Shown: piece by piece, positions 1-13,690 of the stretch
Layout: each line of letters starts with the position of its first letter
How positions within the stretch are numbered: the first letter of the stretch is position 1
NCBI GenBank assembly: GCA_030386875.1
Contig: CM059575.1
Coordinates: forward strand, 18,562,293-18,626,292
Origin: Morinoia aosen
Lineage: Eukaryota; Arthropoda; Malacostraca; Amphipoda; Talitridae
Length of the DNA: 64,000 bases
Direction: 5' to 3'
The notes under the pieces: generated by a model
The model's input: only the letters and a program-made list of their open reading frames with translations
Told to the model about the DNA's origin: nothing
The model's database searches: none
Translations under genes and position numbers: made by a program

Positions 1-3000
1 GCTGGTCGTCCGTCTCCGGAATGCCTCCCAAAAGACGGAGTTTTCTTCATAACTTTAAAATAGCGCCCAAAATTGAGCTTTGGCTTCCTCATGGGCCTCA
101 CCAGGCGGCGCGCTTCAAAATCTTTCGATTTTAAGTATTTAAAAAAGCGAGTCCCACGGCTCCGCAGTGTCTTCATTTCAGATATTCAGAAAAAACGGCG
201 GCAGTAAACTTCAAAAACCTAGATTTTAGCTTGCTGAACGGTGGGTGACTCGCAGTGAACTTACGCATTTAAGGAAGACTCACATAATTTTAGATTTGAA
301 TTTCAGATAAAACATGAATGAACATTTTTAACGTCTGTAAATCCACACACTGTGCAACAGAGCATTTTTAAAATATTATATTTTGTCATTTTTTATCACC
401 GCTATTTTCGCTTGCACATTGTTTTCTCAATTTATGGGATGCCAATTTAAATGGCAACACCGACATTTTCTGAAACACCGAAAAAGTTTGTTTCGTACCT
501 GTAACACTCGTCCATACACGCAGTATCAATGCTGTATGTAATGTTTTTGAGACGAGAAAGTGAACTCAGACACAGAACGGCCGTCGTTGCCGGGCACCGA
601 CCTGGGACAGTGCGCTGATAACCTAATGGCGCGGCTATTATGAGGGCTGATGAACACAAGAAGAGCACAGCCAGGCCGTCCGTACATTAAGCTGTTCGCA
701 CTCCTTCGCAAGCTATGGGACTAGATGGAAGACTCACAAAATTACCCGTATCACATGAATTGGTTGGCGCTGCGCTTACTTATTAATGCTCAGTCCATGA
801 ACGATGATGTGTTGGATGTAAACTAGAGTGCGCTATCGATGTCAGTTTTCACTGAAAAGCTAAACGCAATTGTATTACGATTTGAGAGTAATTGAATCCG
901 TCGGCGAGTGATTACCTTGAATCCTGAAGTAGCGCATGCGCATTTGTGTCTCTTTCACAGCCTACATAAATTTAATTTACTAAATTTGTTTGTAAGAAGC
1001 ATATGAGAAGCTTGCGTTTATTCAGCTGACTATTTTATATTGTACGGAGATCGTTCAATGTTTTCTGGGGCAGAGCTCCTCGCCGCAACGCGGACGACGG
1101 CTGTAACACACTCACACTCACATTTGACAACCCGGCTCCGCTATCGTAGCACTATAGAGATGTGTCCTAACAGCGACGGGCGTCGGGCGCTTGTGTGTGC
1201 CTCGGGACACGCGAGTGTTTCATTAGCACAAATTTTAGTTCCAAATTGCTGGGGCCAACTCTGCACTGATGAACCAAAGGCGGCTGGGCGGGAGCAGAGA
1301 TGTGAGAGGTCGGGAGCAGGGGGCTGAGGCTCCTACCTCGAGTCGAACTGCGGGTCTTGCGCGTCTCTCCTGTTCTTGTGGCACTCGCGCAGTTAGGCGA
1401 CATGGTGCTCGCTCAACTGGTCTCACGCTGCTCGCCAAACTGAGTTTCACAATCTTATCACATTAATCGCCCATTTCCAGACGTGTAAATTGGTCGTATC
1501 TGTTCAGGACGCAGGCCACCTGCGCTGCAGAGAAATGAGGCGTGGGACTCAACTGTTGCGTGGGGGTTCGCGCTTTGTGTTACAGTGAGACTATGCTCAA
1601 TCCTTTGTAACTGATTTCAGGAGCCCGGATGGATGCTTACAAACGGGTATAATAAATTCTGGACTAAGTTGGTTTATCTTGCATTTAACTTCCATTTCTT
1701 TTTCCTAAGTTGTTCATTCCTACATGGTGAGCGTTTTATGAACAGGGAATAATGTTAAAGACACAAATCGAGAAGGGCTCCGACCCTTCGCTGCGTAAGT
1801 GCAGTGCAAGATGTGCGCTGAGCTGCAGGTAATTTAGTTACTTCTCTGAACGTCGGGTGTTATCGAGAGCTCTGCACTACCCTTGCAATGCTCTTGCCAT
1901 TTGTGGTGGAGGATATTTCCGATTGCGCAAGCAGTGCAAGGACGCATCGAAGTCTGCAGCAATTAATGGCTTCAATTTGAAATCACTTTGAGCCAAAATC
2001 GTTTGCCTAGAAATAGAATGAAGTACGAGTTCTGATCTGCTATTTCAGACTGTGACTAACGCTAACAGGGATGCCTATTACGGTTCACGACAATGCGATA
2101 GCTTCCTTCTGATATTGGCGACGAGATATCGCTAGTGACGTCAACAGAATAAACTTTCCGTTTAATAGCTCTGAGTACAATATTTATGGGTCTAAGCAGC
2201 TTTAAGTTTTTGTAGATCTGAGTGGTGCAGGAAACAGGATGATACGCTGAAAATTTCTCACACGATTTGAACGTTCACCAACATTGCCTTCAAAGGCTTC
2301 AAGAAACTGAACGAATTTTGACATTTTCTTAAAGTAAACCGAGCATTATATCGCAGAGTTATATGTCACTCAGAAAAACTAGAGTGTATTTAATTTAATT
2401 CCAATTTAAGAACAACGACTGAAATACTTTGATGATAGTAAGGGGGAATTTTCCTGAAGAATAATAAACGTGCTCTCGTAAAACCGTGTGGCGATGATGG
2501 TTACGAATAATGTTATGTATACGTTGTTGTAATGACATTATTAAATGAAAAACTGTAATATTCGATCTGGTTATGCTTCAGCAAGAAAATTCTTACAAAT
2601 TATCTGGATGCTTTTCCGTAAAATGATGTTTGTGTGACTAACCCAGGCTATCGGGCAGGGCCGTTTACATGTCACATTAATTGAGAAAACAATACAGGAA
2701 AAAATAGGTTTCTGTGACGAAATTGGTAGGGAAAATTGGAGGTACTTGTAAAAACCCCCTTCCTTGTTGGGGTGCTCCAAGACAGAACATAAGAGAAAGA
2801 GGCTCACCATTGGCTAAATTGATAGCAGGTCACCTTCGGGAGGAGGAAAGAGGACAAGCTTAAGAATTTTTTCACAAACGAAGAGAGTTTCAGCACAACA
2901 ACTGGAAAACGTGGAGACTGAAGAGGGATGGAATTCTCTTGAAAATTGAACTCTCTGGGAAAAAAATATTTTGAGCAGACTGGGTTTGCTGTGAAGGAGA

Positions 3001-3014
3001 AAAATTTTACCCAA
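1..3014. other. anonymous intergenic sequence
   Basis: I see no gene, tandem repeat or recognised mobile element here. The longest open frames are under 100 codons and overlap each other on both strands around 1040-1460, a locally GC-richer patch. No splice-site-flanked open block stands out. Decayed element sequence too old to recognise could be present. Confidence 0.4.
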
Positions 3015-3339
3015 TTAATTTTATACGGTCTAGTAAGTTCATAATTTTTGGTAAAAATATTATGCGTTTTGTCGGTAGAAGAGAATGAAACCCTTTCATT
3101 GGGTTTGAAATAGAGTTTTGACCCTTCGAAATTGAACTACCGCTCTGATATGTTGTCTTTCAAACGTTCATTCTTGCATCTGTCCTATAGAAGTGTGTCT
3201 TAAAGAACAGTTGATTTGCAATTTTTCTTCTCGCTTTTGAAAAAAATCGCTTTCTATTCATTTTACTCATTCTCATCGAACATGTCTCTGAATCAAAAGA
3301 CGTACATGTATAATTGTTTTTAAATTTTAAAAATCTGTC

Positions 3340-4300
3340 GACAGATAAAATTCTAGTTTTAAATAAACTGGGTAAAGATAATGGTGTAGCGTTTTTAGAT
3401 AGACACATTTATGTTGATAAGATGATGCAATTTGTGGGAGATTAGTCAAAATATGTTCTTTGCGACTGTGTCTGGGTTAAGTTAGTTTTTAAAAAAGGAA
3501 CAGAATAGACTATTTTATCATAAGTTTATGCGAAAGTGGGGTGCTTAACGAGCATATAAAAACAAATGGATCCAAATTCGTTTCTACTGCAAGTACGAGT
3601 TACCTAAGGTTCTTAAGAGCCGGATTCAAGCTGCACTAATTTATTCAGCTGTTAGCTCGTTCAATTATAACTATCAACATCCAAAGCACTTTGGAGACTT
3701 GCTTTCAGACCATGTAAGTAATATGTATTTCGTCAAAGGTTCTTTCCTTCTGCATGTGAGATATGAAACTTACAAAATGACAATTACTTTATAGCGAGCT
3801 TCGATGTTAAGACATTATTCACCGATATACCTGTATCTGACACAATCAAAAAAATTTCATTAAGACTATTCGATAACGACTTTGACAAATGCAGGGAGCT
3901 TTATTCAAAACGTTGTTGGATTTCGTGCAAGGGAAAACACGTTGTAGCTTCAATGGCCAAATAATCAGGAAATGCATGACACCTCTGAGGGAGATGGGAG
4001 AGTGTGTCTCACCAACACTTGAGGATAAAGTTCTTTATGTCACGAGATTAATTGGGTAAACAACTGCAAATAGAATTCAAGCCCATCGTAGAGTGCCGTC
4101 ATGTAGAAGATTACGTAACTTCATATTTCTAAATTATCTCAACGCTCAACACCATTCCATGTACATTATGCTTGGAGTCGTGAAAATTTCTTCTTATTTT
4201 TGGATGTTTAAATCACAAAACACAAAAACTTTTTCTCTACTTGTACAGGTGTTGTACTCAAATTTCTCGGGCAATCTCATTTGGGACTCAAATTAATTAG
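3340..4300 (+). pseudogene. Penelope-like reverse transcriptase, degenerate
   Basis: The clearest block is ASFDVKTLFTDIPV, read from 3794. It matches the RT motif A region of Penelope-like elements, typically 'SFDVxSLFTxIPV', and is preceded in frame by an NLQNDN-like stretch. From 3910, in another frame, comes LLDFVQGKTRCSFNGQ and then a CVSPTLED-like echo of the 'MGSPLSP' motif. The catalytic YVDD box appears decayed as HVED at about 4100-4111. It is followed by NYLNAQHHSM near 4133-4165 and a 'FLDV'-like segment near 4195-4240. The upstream 'LDRHIYVDKMMQF' block at 3395-3433 belongs to the N-terminal part of the same protein. Frameshifts, stops and the altered YVDD show that no active enzyme is encoded. 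A LINE-type RT fits worse, because the downstream nuclease is of GIY-YIG rather than APE type. Confidence 0.75.
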
Positions 4301-4588
4301 GTAAACTATTTGTTCATAAGAACATTTAACAATTTTTTTGGAACTATTTTTCTTTTACTAGAGAGTTAGACTTCCTAGACAGTTGTTTTCATTGTTATGG
4401 GTATTAGAAAAAGTATTAGGAGCTTACGGAAAAATATTCGTGCTGTGTTTTCTGCTCGTAAATAATGAATTATTTTTTTGCCTTCTCCATCTTAGTCTGA
4501 AACCCAATGGCAAAATAAAAATTCAGTTTTCACGGGTCATCAATAAATGGTACTCTAAATCCGATGTAAGCGTTTTCTTTCGTTAGAA

Positions 4589-4858
4589 TTGCAATACGTA
4601 AAGCCTGTTTGCAGTGAAGTACGAGGTTCCTTATATGATGCTCAGCAATGTAGAGTATTGGTAGAGTACAGCCGGTGTAAGGGTACCTGTTGTGGAGAAA
4701 CGCGTCATATCTGCACGCGTATCGCAAAGCATCGGGACGTGTCCTCCCGCACTAACAAGCCCGTCCCAGGTCCTCTTCATGGTAACATCAGGCATCGCGC
4801 CAATAGCTCCGACCGCCCTCTGCACCGAACCGATTTCAAAATTGTAGCTCGGTGAAAC
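4589..4858 (+). pseudogene. GIY-YIG endonuclease domain remnant of the PLE
   Basis: This is an open segment of 88 codons whose second half follows the Penelope GIY-YIG domain. CGETRHICTRIAKHRDV at about 4690-4740 corresponds to the family's 'YIGQTGRxxxTRxKEHxxDV'. Spaced histidines and a terminal DFKIVAR at about 4830-4852 correspond to 'xFxxxxILAR'. The tyrosine of the second 'YIG' half appears replaced by cysteine. In this family the domain nicks DNA for target-primed reverse transcription. Its position roughly 350 bp after the last RT motif fits the usual linker. The fragment is probably inactive. Confidence 0.65.
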
Positions 4859-4860
4859 TC

Positions 4861-7800
4861 TTGCGATTTAAATTCGTCTGAAAGTATGTTAATTACCCTT
4901 ACAAAAACCTACTCTCAATTACTGGGGAATATTTAGTGCATGGTAGAGACATATATTTGTCTCTAATTCTAAGTATTCCAAGTTAGGTTTGTTGCTGTAT
5001 TATCCTGTTCTATCTGTTCATTCCGGTCACAATTTGAATTCAACTTTTTGCCTATTTATCATCAGACACTCTTTCTACGCAGCCTTTTAATGATAAAATG
5101 ATTCGCTCCTTGATTTAGGAACGAATTGTACACATAGTTCTTGGCTGATCCTTTTGGTCTGTGCTCTTGTGTAGATATTTCCTAGACATGAGGCTACATG
5201 GAGTTAGGGATTATTACGCATTTACTCCTCATAAGTTACCGCACCAACAATTCAGAACGGATATTCGAAATGACCTTTCGTTTCATTTCGCATTTCAATG
5301 AACGGGACGTTTTTGCGAATGAATGTGCGTGCAAACGCACTTGCTATGCATTGGACCGTATCTGTTCACATAATTCATTGTACATTGATTTTTGGTGATA
5401 GGAGCTCGTAAGCTTTTGGAAGAACACGTAGGCCAATAATTTATATGATTTCCAAATTTCTCTCATTATTTGGAATGAATAGTGTCTATTAGATTTACCC
5501 TAAATTTCTCTGGCTGAAGTTAAATTTTATTGGCCTGAAATTTCAATTCTTTCCGCTGCTCAAAACATATAAGCACGAGTTTACAACCTATAGGTAAACT
5601 AAGCCTACGAAATCATTTTTCTACTGGAGGGCTTTTGCGATGTTTCTGTATTTCAAGGAATTTTTCGAATGAGTTGAAATATCCGAAGGTGACTTTTGAA
5701 TTTACATGTATCTGCAAGTGGATCTCTATTTCATTCTTTTACTCAACGTATACTCTGATAACCATGAGTCAGTAATGGAAGTTACGCGATACCAGGTTCC
5801 GTTTCTCCTTAATAAGATTAATGCCTAAACGAGCTCTCACTCAAGGAGGAAATTAGGACAAAACTCGTAGTCCGGAAATAGAGGCACGAACAGCGATTAA
5901 AAACGGGCCCTGGAATGGCCGATGGGAGGGCGAGGGAACTGAGATAGCAGGGGAGCATTTCCGTCCCTAAAAAGAGGGAAGAGCGGAATTAAGATCATCA
6001 GTCAAAGTTAACGGGCCGCTGAAAGGATACCGGTCTTCAAGGGGCTTTGCAGTTGCCCTGCACGCCAAAAATCGCTACGAATCCCGCACAAAAACGGCAT
6101 TGGCAGCCCAAGTTGGGCATTTACCACGAACTTGGCCAATTCCATTGCCATGTTGAGCCTGTTTGTGTGTTTCCGTAAGCATCGGCGGGTCAATACGTTC
6201 GATGATTTGATGTGTTGTGCATTGTGCGCTGCGCGGCCCGCAAGGCAGGCAAAGAAGTTTGGAATGAGGCCTAGACATGTTACGACACCAGTTTATACCA
6301 ACGCAATGTTACGGGCGATTCGCTTCCGTAATGGAAACTACGAAACTCGTAACAAAAAAAAATTGTGTTGAAGATTTCAGTTTTTATATTTTGCGAGAGT
6401 TTTTGCGTATCACATATACTGACATCAGTGCGACATAAAAATCGTCAAGAATGGACGGGTTAGGTAGCTGGGACTCGGGATTTAAACGTCACATTTCATA
6501 GAAAGGTGTGCCTTGACTGCTAGCATCATGGGGTTCAGTGCTTTCAACTTTCACTAAGAAATCTTTGTTCATCGTGTGAAGCTGTGTCGCAAATAATGTC
6601 TTAATTGAGTTCACTTGCTGATTCTCAATTGTGAAAAGTGTTCTTTGTGAATCCCAAAAATCAAGGGACCTAGCATTTCTGGTGAATAAACCTAAAAAAA
6701 CTCCCAAAATATTAATTTTATTCATCAAAGTGTATCAGATTTGTTTCATGCAAGTACTTTTCCAAAGCGTGATAATCATGCAGAAGAAATGAAACAGAGC
6801 GCTGTAAGAGTATAACAGCACAGTATTTGATAAAGTTATCTCGGCTTCCGTCACATTCCGGCCTTCACGAGAGCGTCAATTTGGCCAAAGCCATTACGAG
6901 AGCTTGTGTAGTTCGTGTGGGCCCATGATTGCGCTGTGCATGTGAGGGCCTTTGCATCCGCGCTGCAGCGGCGCCCTCAGCTCCACACTTCTGGGGCCAG
7001 CAGCTGCAGCACCCGAACTAGTCTGCTCTTGTCACTGGGTACATTTTTTGGGATGTATGTAATTCTTCCATTTATACTTCTTTCTGAGTGGGGTGCTCTA
7101 AAGAGGACCGTGTTGTGGGGAACCTTTGTCACGATACATATCTGGCATAGAATTTACATTAGAAGTACGACAGTAATTGGTCGAATTATTATTAGAAATG
7201 AACTTCAATATTGATCTATTAGAAACAGAAGTGTTTAATTTCAATGATAAATTATAGAGAAATTAAACATTTCTCAGAGGGCATGAGCAGGAAGTTAAAT
7301 TCTTTCTTCAGAAAAGTTAGGAGAAATGACAACGCTGGATATTGCTACGCGCAGGAAAAGAAAGAGTAGGACTGTGTGGCTCCGCCGGCAAATTCCATGA
7401 ATTCAGACGGAAAATCCTTGTTAATAAGTCACTTGAGCTGAATACAGAAAAACTAAAACTATTTCAGCAATCATGTACATATACAGCAGATGCACACAAA
7501 ACAGACATTCATGGAAAATATACACTCGAATGGTGAGGAACTTGTAGGGAAGCTTCAGAGTATCCTAAATTAAAAGGGCCACGGAGCCTACTGATACGGT
7601 CTCTTAGAATAATAGGTCTTTTTGCGTGGATGCTCAACCAGCACGTATAGGTGCGAGAGAACTGTGATCTAAAGATCTTCACAATGTTGTTATTACGGAA
7701 CGAATTGGAAATGGGAGGTATGTAACAATCGTAATATGATGTTACAGCATAGCGGAATGCATTTTCAGTACATGATTGGTATAAGTATGTTTCTTATAGG

Positions 7801-10800
7801 CTATCACCATCGCTTCGTTGTATCCATCTTGAAACGCTTCGTTGTATCCATCTTGGATCAAATTAAAAAAATGCTCCATCTTGAATCAAATTCAAACGTC
7901 AAGGCCTTTGTCTAAACTTTCAGCAGGAATTTAAATAATCATGTCTAGCTAAGTATTTACACAGTACCGACAAAGAGTTTCTCATTTTTATGCACAATTA
8001 AGTTTGCCTCCGAAAATACAAACAGTGAGTTAAAGCATTCAGATGCTGCTCAAGAAATAAGTAAAATCAAAGTCTCTCAAATTTAATTGTTTTAGCAGCG
8101 TCATGATTACATCTCGTGCATTTGCGGTTCATCTAAATTATAATTCCCGAACTTGGCCACGAATGAATGACCGATTAATTAATTTTAAAATTTTATTAAT
8201 TAGCTAGATTACTTTGTATGAACGCTGAATTATGTGAATGGGAAGGAATGTTAATGAGTAGTTCATGACGATAAAACTTCGCCCTCAAGGAGGCGGAAGA
8301 TAGGGAGAGGTCTCTACTCTAAAGTCCGAGAAAATGTCGATTACAAACAAGAGGACGCAAGCAATTCGGGGCATTTCACTCTCGACTTCCTATGTTGCAC
8401 ACTTGCAGGCTTCTGTCTTCTCGCTCAGCGGCGCGCTGTCGCACTTCAAACCATGTCAATTTTATTTATAATCGCACATTGCGTTAGACATGTTAAGCAG
8501 GCATTCTACATATGGGGAGTTACCGGTGTTGAAGCTTACGTAACGGCAGTCGCAAACGAGTACGATTTCTTTTACCTCATCAGTGAAGCGACCTAAATAG
8601 CCTACTGAAAGAAACCGTAACCAAAATTCTCCGATAAGGTTAGTAATTGTTTTAGTGGAGTGAATTCAGGCGTTTATTTTACATGTAAAAATGCCAGGTT
8701 AATTGTGCAGCAAGAAACTACTTTATAGAAAGTGGTGCCAAATTGAAGATCTATCCAGAAAATATACAAGAAAATATAATTGACAAATTGTTCAAATTTT
8801 TTGCGAGGAATTGGCAGTGCTGTGTTCTAGAACTTTTTTTTCATGCGTATCATTTGAAGGTTTTCACTCATGAGATGTGTTTTTTCTTACATGATTAATA
8901 GCTATAAATAGTTTAAATGCATTACGATTCATGATTTTGGCAATTACTTTCAAATTTTATTCGTGTTCTTCCTCATTATTTTGTACTAACACACGTTGTA
9001 CTAGGTTTATCTTACTATTACCTTATTGATTAAATTTATTAATAGGGTCACATACGAATTATGTGATATATTCTCCAGGTCAAGAGCACCGCCAGTCCAG
9101 CCACACTCACGTACATGTGCGGCTCTGACGCGCACTGCAGCAGCGATGCAAACAGCTGCTAAAACATGCAAATGGCCGCTGCTATATAGCTGTTACAGCA
9201 GCACTCGGGAAATTGCAAATAAATGCAATGCAACACGAGCCTAAATACGTGTGCCAGCGGAATGAAAGCTAAAAATCCCCACTAACTCACTATATTGTGT
9301 ATTTATGTTTAGTCATCCTAATTCTGTGACTATTATATTATACAATATAATTATACCATTTAGTAAATATTTTTATTTGGTTGGATTGTTGCGCACAATT
9401 ATACTAGCATGCATAACTCAAGTGCTTGCTTGAAATAAAGTAATTTAATCTTTTACTTCGTCATTAATGTCCTAATGTTGATTAAACTTATTCTGCGTTG
9501 GACTTAAACTCTACCTATCATTTCTATTTTTGCGTATATCTTTTTTCTCTAATACTTTCTAATCTCTTTTACTATATTTATCGCGTGCTCACGCCCCTCT
9601 TTAATCCTTCACAGCGTAAGGAGGGTCGCCCCTTTCTTTCCAAGGCACCTTCACACGCTGTCATCTATGCACTAGTGGAAACGAACATTTTTACATTCAC
9701 TCTTATAACGTAGCCAGGGGGCGAATTTAATTTCAGGGAATGAACTTATGCTCTGAACGTGGTACATTAAGCGTAATGTAAAACGAGACGACACTTTAGA
9801 TGGAGGATATTCTTCCAAGTTTCTGATATGAGCGCATGGTCATTGTTGAAGGCCATTCGTATGGAAGTTAAAGTTTGTCAGAAATTGGCATATGGAAAAG
9901 TAAAGCGCATATAACAATGTCATTCAGCAATGCTTCAATACCTTCATGTCACTTTTCATTAAAAAAGTGTATTGAACGTGTGATAACCCAAGATCATTGA
10001 GCATAATGGTGATGCTTCCAAGTTCTCTCGCTACTTGCCTTCAAATGTAACACGAAAAATTATGCTTCCAAGCATGCGATGTTTTCTTTTTTTATCGTTT
10101 GTCGTTTCTCCCAGGTGAATTTACCTTGTTTATTTACTGATGTGCTCAAAATTATCGTTCTATTAATGCTTAAAAATTCAAGCTTGAGCTTCTACCCCTG
10201 GTGTTCTGTTGGGGGGAGGCTGTCACTGTACGACACAGTGTAGTACCAGGAAGGGCGAAAACGTTCCAAGGCTATACAGTCTGATGTAGCCAGAAGATCG
10301 TTGAGGATGCAGTATAACGTGATGGGTAGAGAGTAGAGCGTCGAGAGTAGAGAAGGTCTGTGCGCGGAAACTGGGCGAGTTCATCCTTCAAAAGACTATT
10401 TCTGGAACGTTTCATATAATCTGAAAAAAAAAATCTTTATCAAGCTTGTGTATGTGATAATTCCCTCGATTTTCTATCGTACAACTTTGTGTTCTCATGC
10501 TTGCTTACCAGCCCTGTCCTAATCCTGCCGACGTCCTCATTCTCTCTGTGATAATCTTGTCTTCCTGATGCCGTCTTTACCCTGAGAGCGAAGTTGGTGC
10601 ATGAAGCAGGTGCTTGTAAGATTGCTCCAGTAATCTAAGGGATCTGCTCGTCCCATTGGGGCCGCTCAGCGGTCTGATGATCATAATCCCAGCAGCTGGC
10701 ATCCTGCGTGCGGTCGTATGCAGCAGCATCATTTCAAACATTATTTCTTCGAAAAGTAGACTCGGTGGACGAGCGAACTTTGGGACAGGAAGTGTTGTTA

Positions 10801-13429
10801 GCTCGGCGCTCGTAGTAATAACACATCGCGTAAGTTTGTTTGTCTTTTCAGTCTACTTTGCGAACGAATAATTCAAAGCAACGTGCCTGAAGTACTGCTT
10901 CTGCACGGCTCAGAGGCGCGAGAGGTATGAATGAGTTAATGCGTTCTCTCACAAATCACATAAATACCACAACGTAGTTCAGAGTGGGAACCAACTGCAA
11001 CTTTTTTTTTACGGCGTGGCTATTCGCTAAAATAAAATCCGCTTCACCATTTTTTCAAACTCCATTTTTATGCGAGCTCTACTTTGAATTTTGTTCAATC
11101 AATACTTGTTTTATCAAATGTCAGCTCTAAGTAAGTTTGGCTTACTGTAGAACGTTAGTGTCACAGCTCTCACGGGGAATCGAAAACTCCGGTACCATAT
11201 TAAACAAATTTTGAAGGTACTGCCAAACGAAGTTATTTCAGTGATCACTGAGAAAATGAGCGAAAAAACCTGCATTCCAGATACTTGAAAGTTGAAACAC
11301 GAGCACACTATTGAGGACATTCCTTCTGAAGAATACAAAATTTTTTGTGTGTGTGCTTAAGGGCAATATGTGCAATAGAAATTACAGGATAATTTAAAAT
11401 CCCAAACTTTTGCCATTGTTCAGAGGACAACTATCCCATTTACTCGTCAGCAAAAGCGTGTTTCAATACCTGGCGGAGGGGCGAGTCTAAGACGTGATTG
11501 TGAGAGTTTGTTGAAAATTGTTGTCGAATTGTGAAATTCATCAACAGTAGCATTATGATCAGAATAGATATTACTGCGCTGTTTCAATGCATACGTGAAT
11601 CGGAAAACTGAATTTTTCTGCCTTGGTTTCCCATAAATTCCTACCCGCATTTTACGACAACACGCTCCCGACGTCATGAAGGAATTCAGCGTATTTTCTG
11701 TACGTCACTACGACTTAGTTTTGAGTTATACAGTATGAAGAGTGCACAACTCCCCTTAGAAGGTGAGCTTTAGTAATCTAATTTTGTGTTACACTTCAGG
11801 GGAAGCACTTTGCCTCAAGAATAGCAATGCTGGAGGTAGAATTACTCCACAGCAATTACTGTCACTGGTCAGCACTAGTGAGCTGGTCCTAACCGTGTGC
11901 TGGAGCTTACCAGCGTTCCATCCTCGTGGTAGCTGTTGGGTTCAGTTATACAGTGACTGCCGTGAGTTCGACTTCCAGCTGCGCTTAGATTGTTGCACTA
12001 TTGTTCTAAGGGTGCAGTGATAAATGTGTGTGGCCTACGGCACAGTGGAGAGCTCAGAGCTACTTCTATCCCGTCTATGGCTGTACTGCTGAGAGACAAA
12101 TGTAGCATCTGTTGTAATGCTGAGGATGCCACTTTATAATAATAATTTCTTAGTTAGGCCACTGACGAGAAGAGTAAGTGACCTGCTCCGTGCAACGTTG
12201 TGTACTGTTGCCTCCTCAGACCTCGACAACAAGAGCGCATAGACATGTGCATCTTGTCGAAGTTCGCTCTGAGGGTTCAGGACCGGCCTAATAAGATTTA
12301 CAAGCTTGAATTTGCCTGCAGTACCGACCATGTTCTCCTCATGTCAGATGGTCACAACATATATTAAGCAAAATGTGATGGTCACTGCTACTGATCTGAG
12401 AAGTGCTCAAAGCTTGAATGGGTATCAATGTCCGTTGAGTTTCAAATTTCTCACACATCGGCTGCGTGTATAGCATTATATTACTTAATGCAATGAATGA
12501 GATTCTCACTACCTCACCGCCACCTGAAAATCCCCTCATAAGAAGAGGTCATCAACCGTAGAAAACTATTCTTGTGAGTCATTAGCTTGAGTTGTTAAAA
12601 GAAAAGTATTCCCCCGTAAACAGGTGTCTTGATTTTTATTTAGGTTCAGTCCTACCGCGACTTGAACGTCAATTGACCATTTATTCAAGATAAAACGCAG
12701 TCTCTCCGCGACCGAAATGAATATCACTTTTACACTAATCTTTCCTCGTGAATGTAGTCTCTTGCAACGTCGCTATAAAATAATTAACAACTCATTTGTT
12801 ATGCAGCACAGGTGTAGAAGTTTTGACTAAGTTTTCCATTCTCGCTCTGTCGCACGAGACATGTTCAAGTTTGTGTTGAATGATCTTCAAAAAAAGTTTT
12901 CCTCGAACCTCTTCTAAAGACTCGAAAATAATCGATACTCAAATGCATAAATTTGTCTTCAATAACTGATAAGTTTTTGATTACGATTCGTACGATTTTC
13001 AGAAGGACATGATTTCTAGTTGTAATCGATGTATAAATTTATCTTATCAAACGTTCTCTTCAATTTGTGAAAATCCCTACGTTGATAAATTAAGAGGTTA
13101 TACTCAACAGGTTAGTGACTATTCAAGTCTATTACAAAGCACACTTCACACGATACCCGATGTCGACTAGGTGGAATCCTACGCAAGTAGGAAAATAGGC
13201 ACAACGCTCGTCGTAAGTCTCGATAATTCGGACGTAAGGATTCTAGGCCCCACTATTTGATTTATTAGAATTAAGGACTGAATTGAAGCAAATTTGATGC
13301 TAAAACAGTGTTTAAAGGAACTTTCTTTAGAACAAAGCTGATATGAGACAGTCAGTTTACTTTTTTGACTATAAGTTTGCCCGAAATAGAATTTCTCACT
13401 GCCATATAATATCAAGCTTTAAGCTTAAG
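4861..13429. other. anonymous intergenic sequence
   Basis: I see no supported gene in this 8.6-kb stretch. Open frames are 60-99 codons and none shows a recognisable domain. A 23-bp segment is tandemly doubled at about 7810-7856 (two 'cgcttcgttgtatccatctt' copies). A few short AT-rich tracts occur. Nothing else stands out. Confidence 0.4.
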
Positions 13430-13690
13430 TCAATGTCACCTTGGTTAAAGGTAAGTCTGAGGGATTTTTATCTTATAAGCTTTTTTGCGTCTTTCCGTCT
13501 CCGTGCTTCTTCACGATATTTTCTTGGTCAATCCTACTTTCTTCTTAACTTGCTATTTTGCTGGGCCGGGTATCCTATGTGGGAACGCACCTTGTGCTTA
13601 AATTCTAAAATTTCAACGATCCGTAATAAATGGTCCCTTCTTTTCGCTCTCTTGAGATTACCTTCGTTGTGACTAGGGAGCTTATAAACA
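13430..13690 (+). repeat. dispersed repeat family R1, copy A
   Basis: This segment aligns end to end, with many substitutions and small gaps, with 28575-28880 (opposite strand) and 49600-49885. Shared landmarks in order are a TTCTTCTTAACTT-like tract, a 'TATGTGGGAACGCACC' block shared with the copy at 28.6 kb, an AAATGGTCCCTTC block shared with the copy at 49.8 kb, and a 3' block ending in GGGAGCTTATAAAC. No common open frame is kept. It could be a SINE, a MITE or the tail of a longer retroelement; the sequence does not decide. Confidence 0.5.

Larger units (their letters stand above)
3015..4860 (+). mobile_element. decayed Penelope-like element (PLE)
   Basis: Penelope-like elements are eukaryotic retroelements encoding one protein with a reverse transcriptase followed by a GIY-YIG endonuclease. 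Translating the + strand piecewise, with frame changes and stops, gives the blocks in family order. An N-terminal block resembling the conserved 'L..EE..LLSLGL.F.P' segment lies near 3080-3150. A 'KGN.VV.LDR..Y..KM..LL.D' type block is near 3375-3440. A 'VSS...SD.L..HVSN.Y.VK.SF' type block is near 3645-3760. The RT core follows at 3788-4240, and the GIY-YIG block at 4660-4855. The blocks lie in at least two frames separated by stops, so the copy is dead. I saw no terminal repeats, so both ends are approximate. The identification rests on order and spacing of motifs recalled from the family, not on an alignment. Confidence 0.75.

Noticed and set aside
1040-1466. Possible gene in overlapping short frames of a GC-richer patch
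   Set aside because: Four frames on both strands overlap, none has a recognisable domain, and local GC content alone lengthens random frames.
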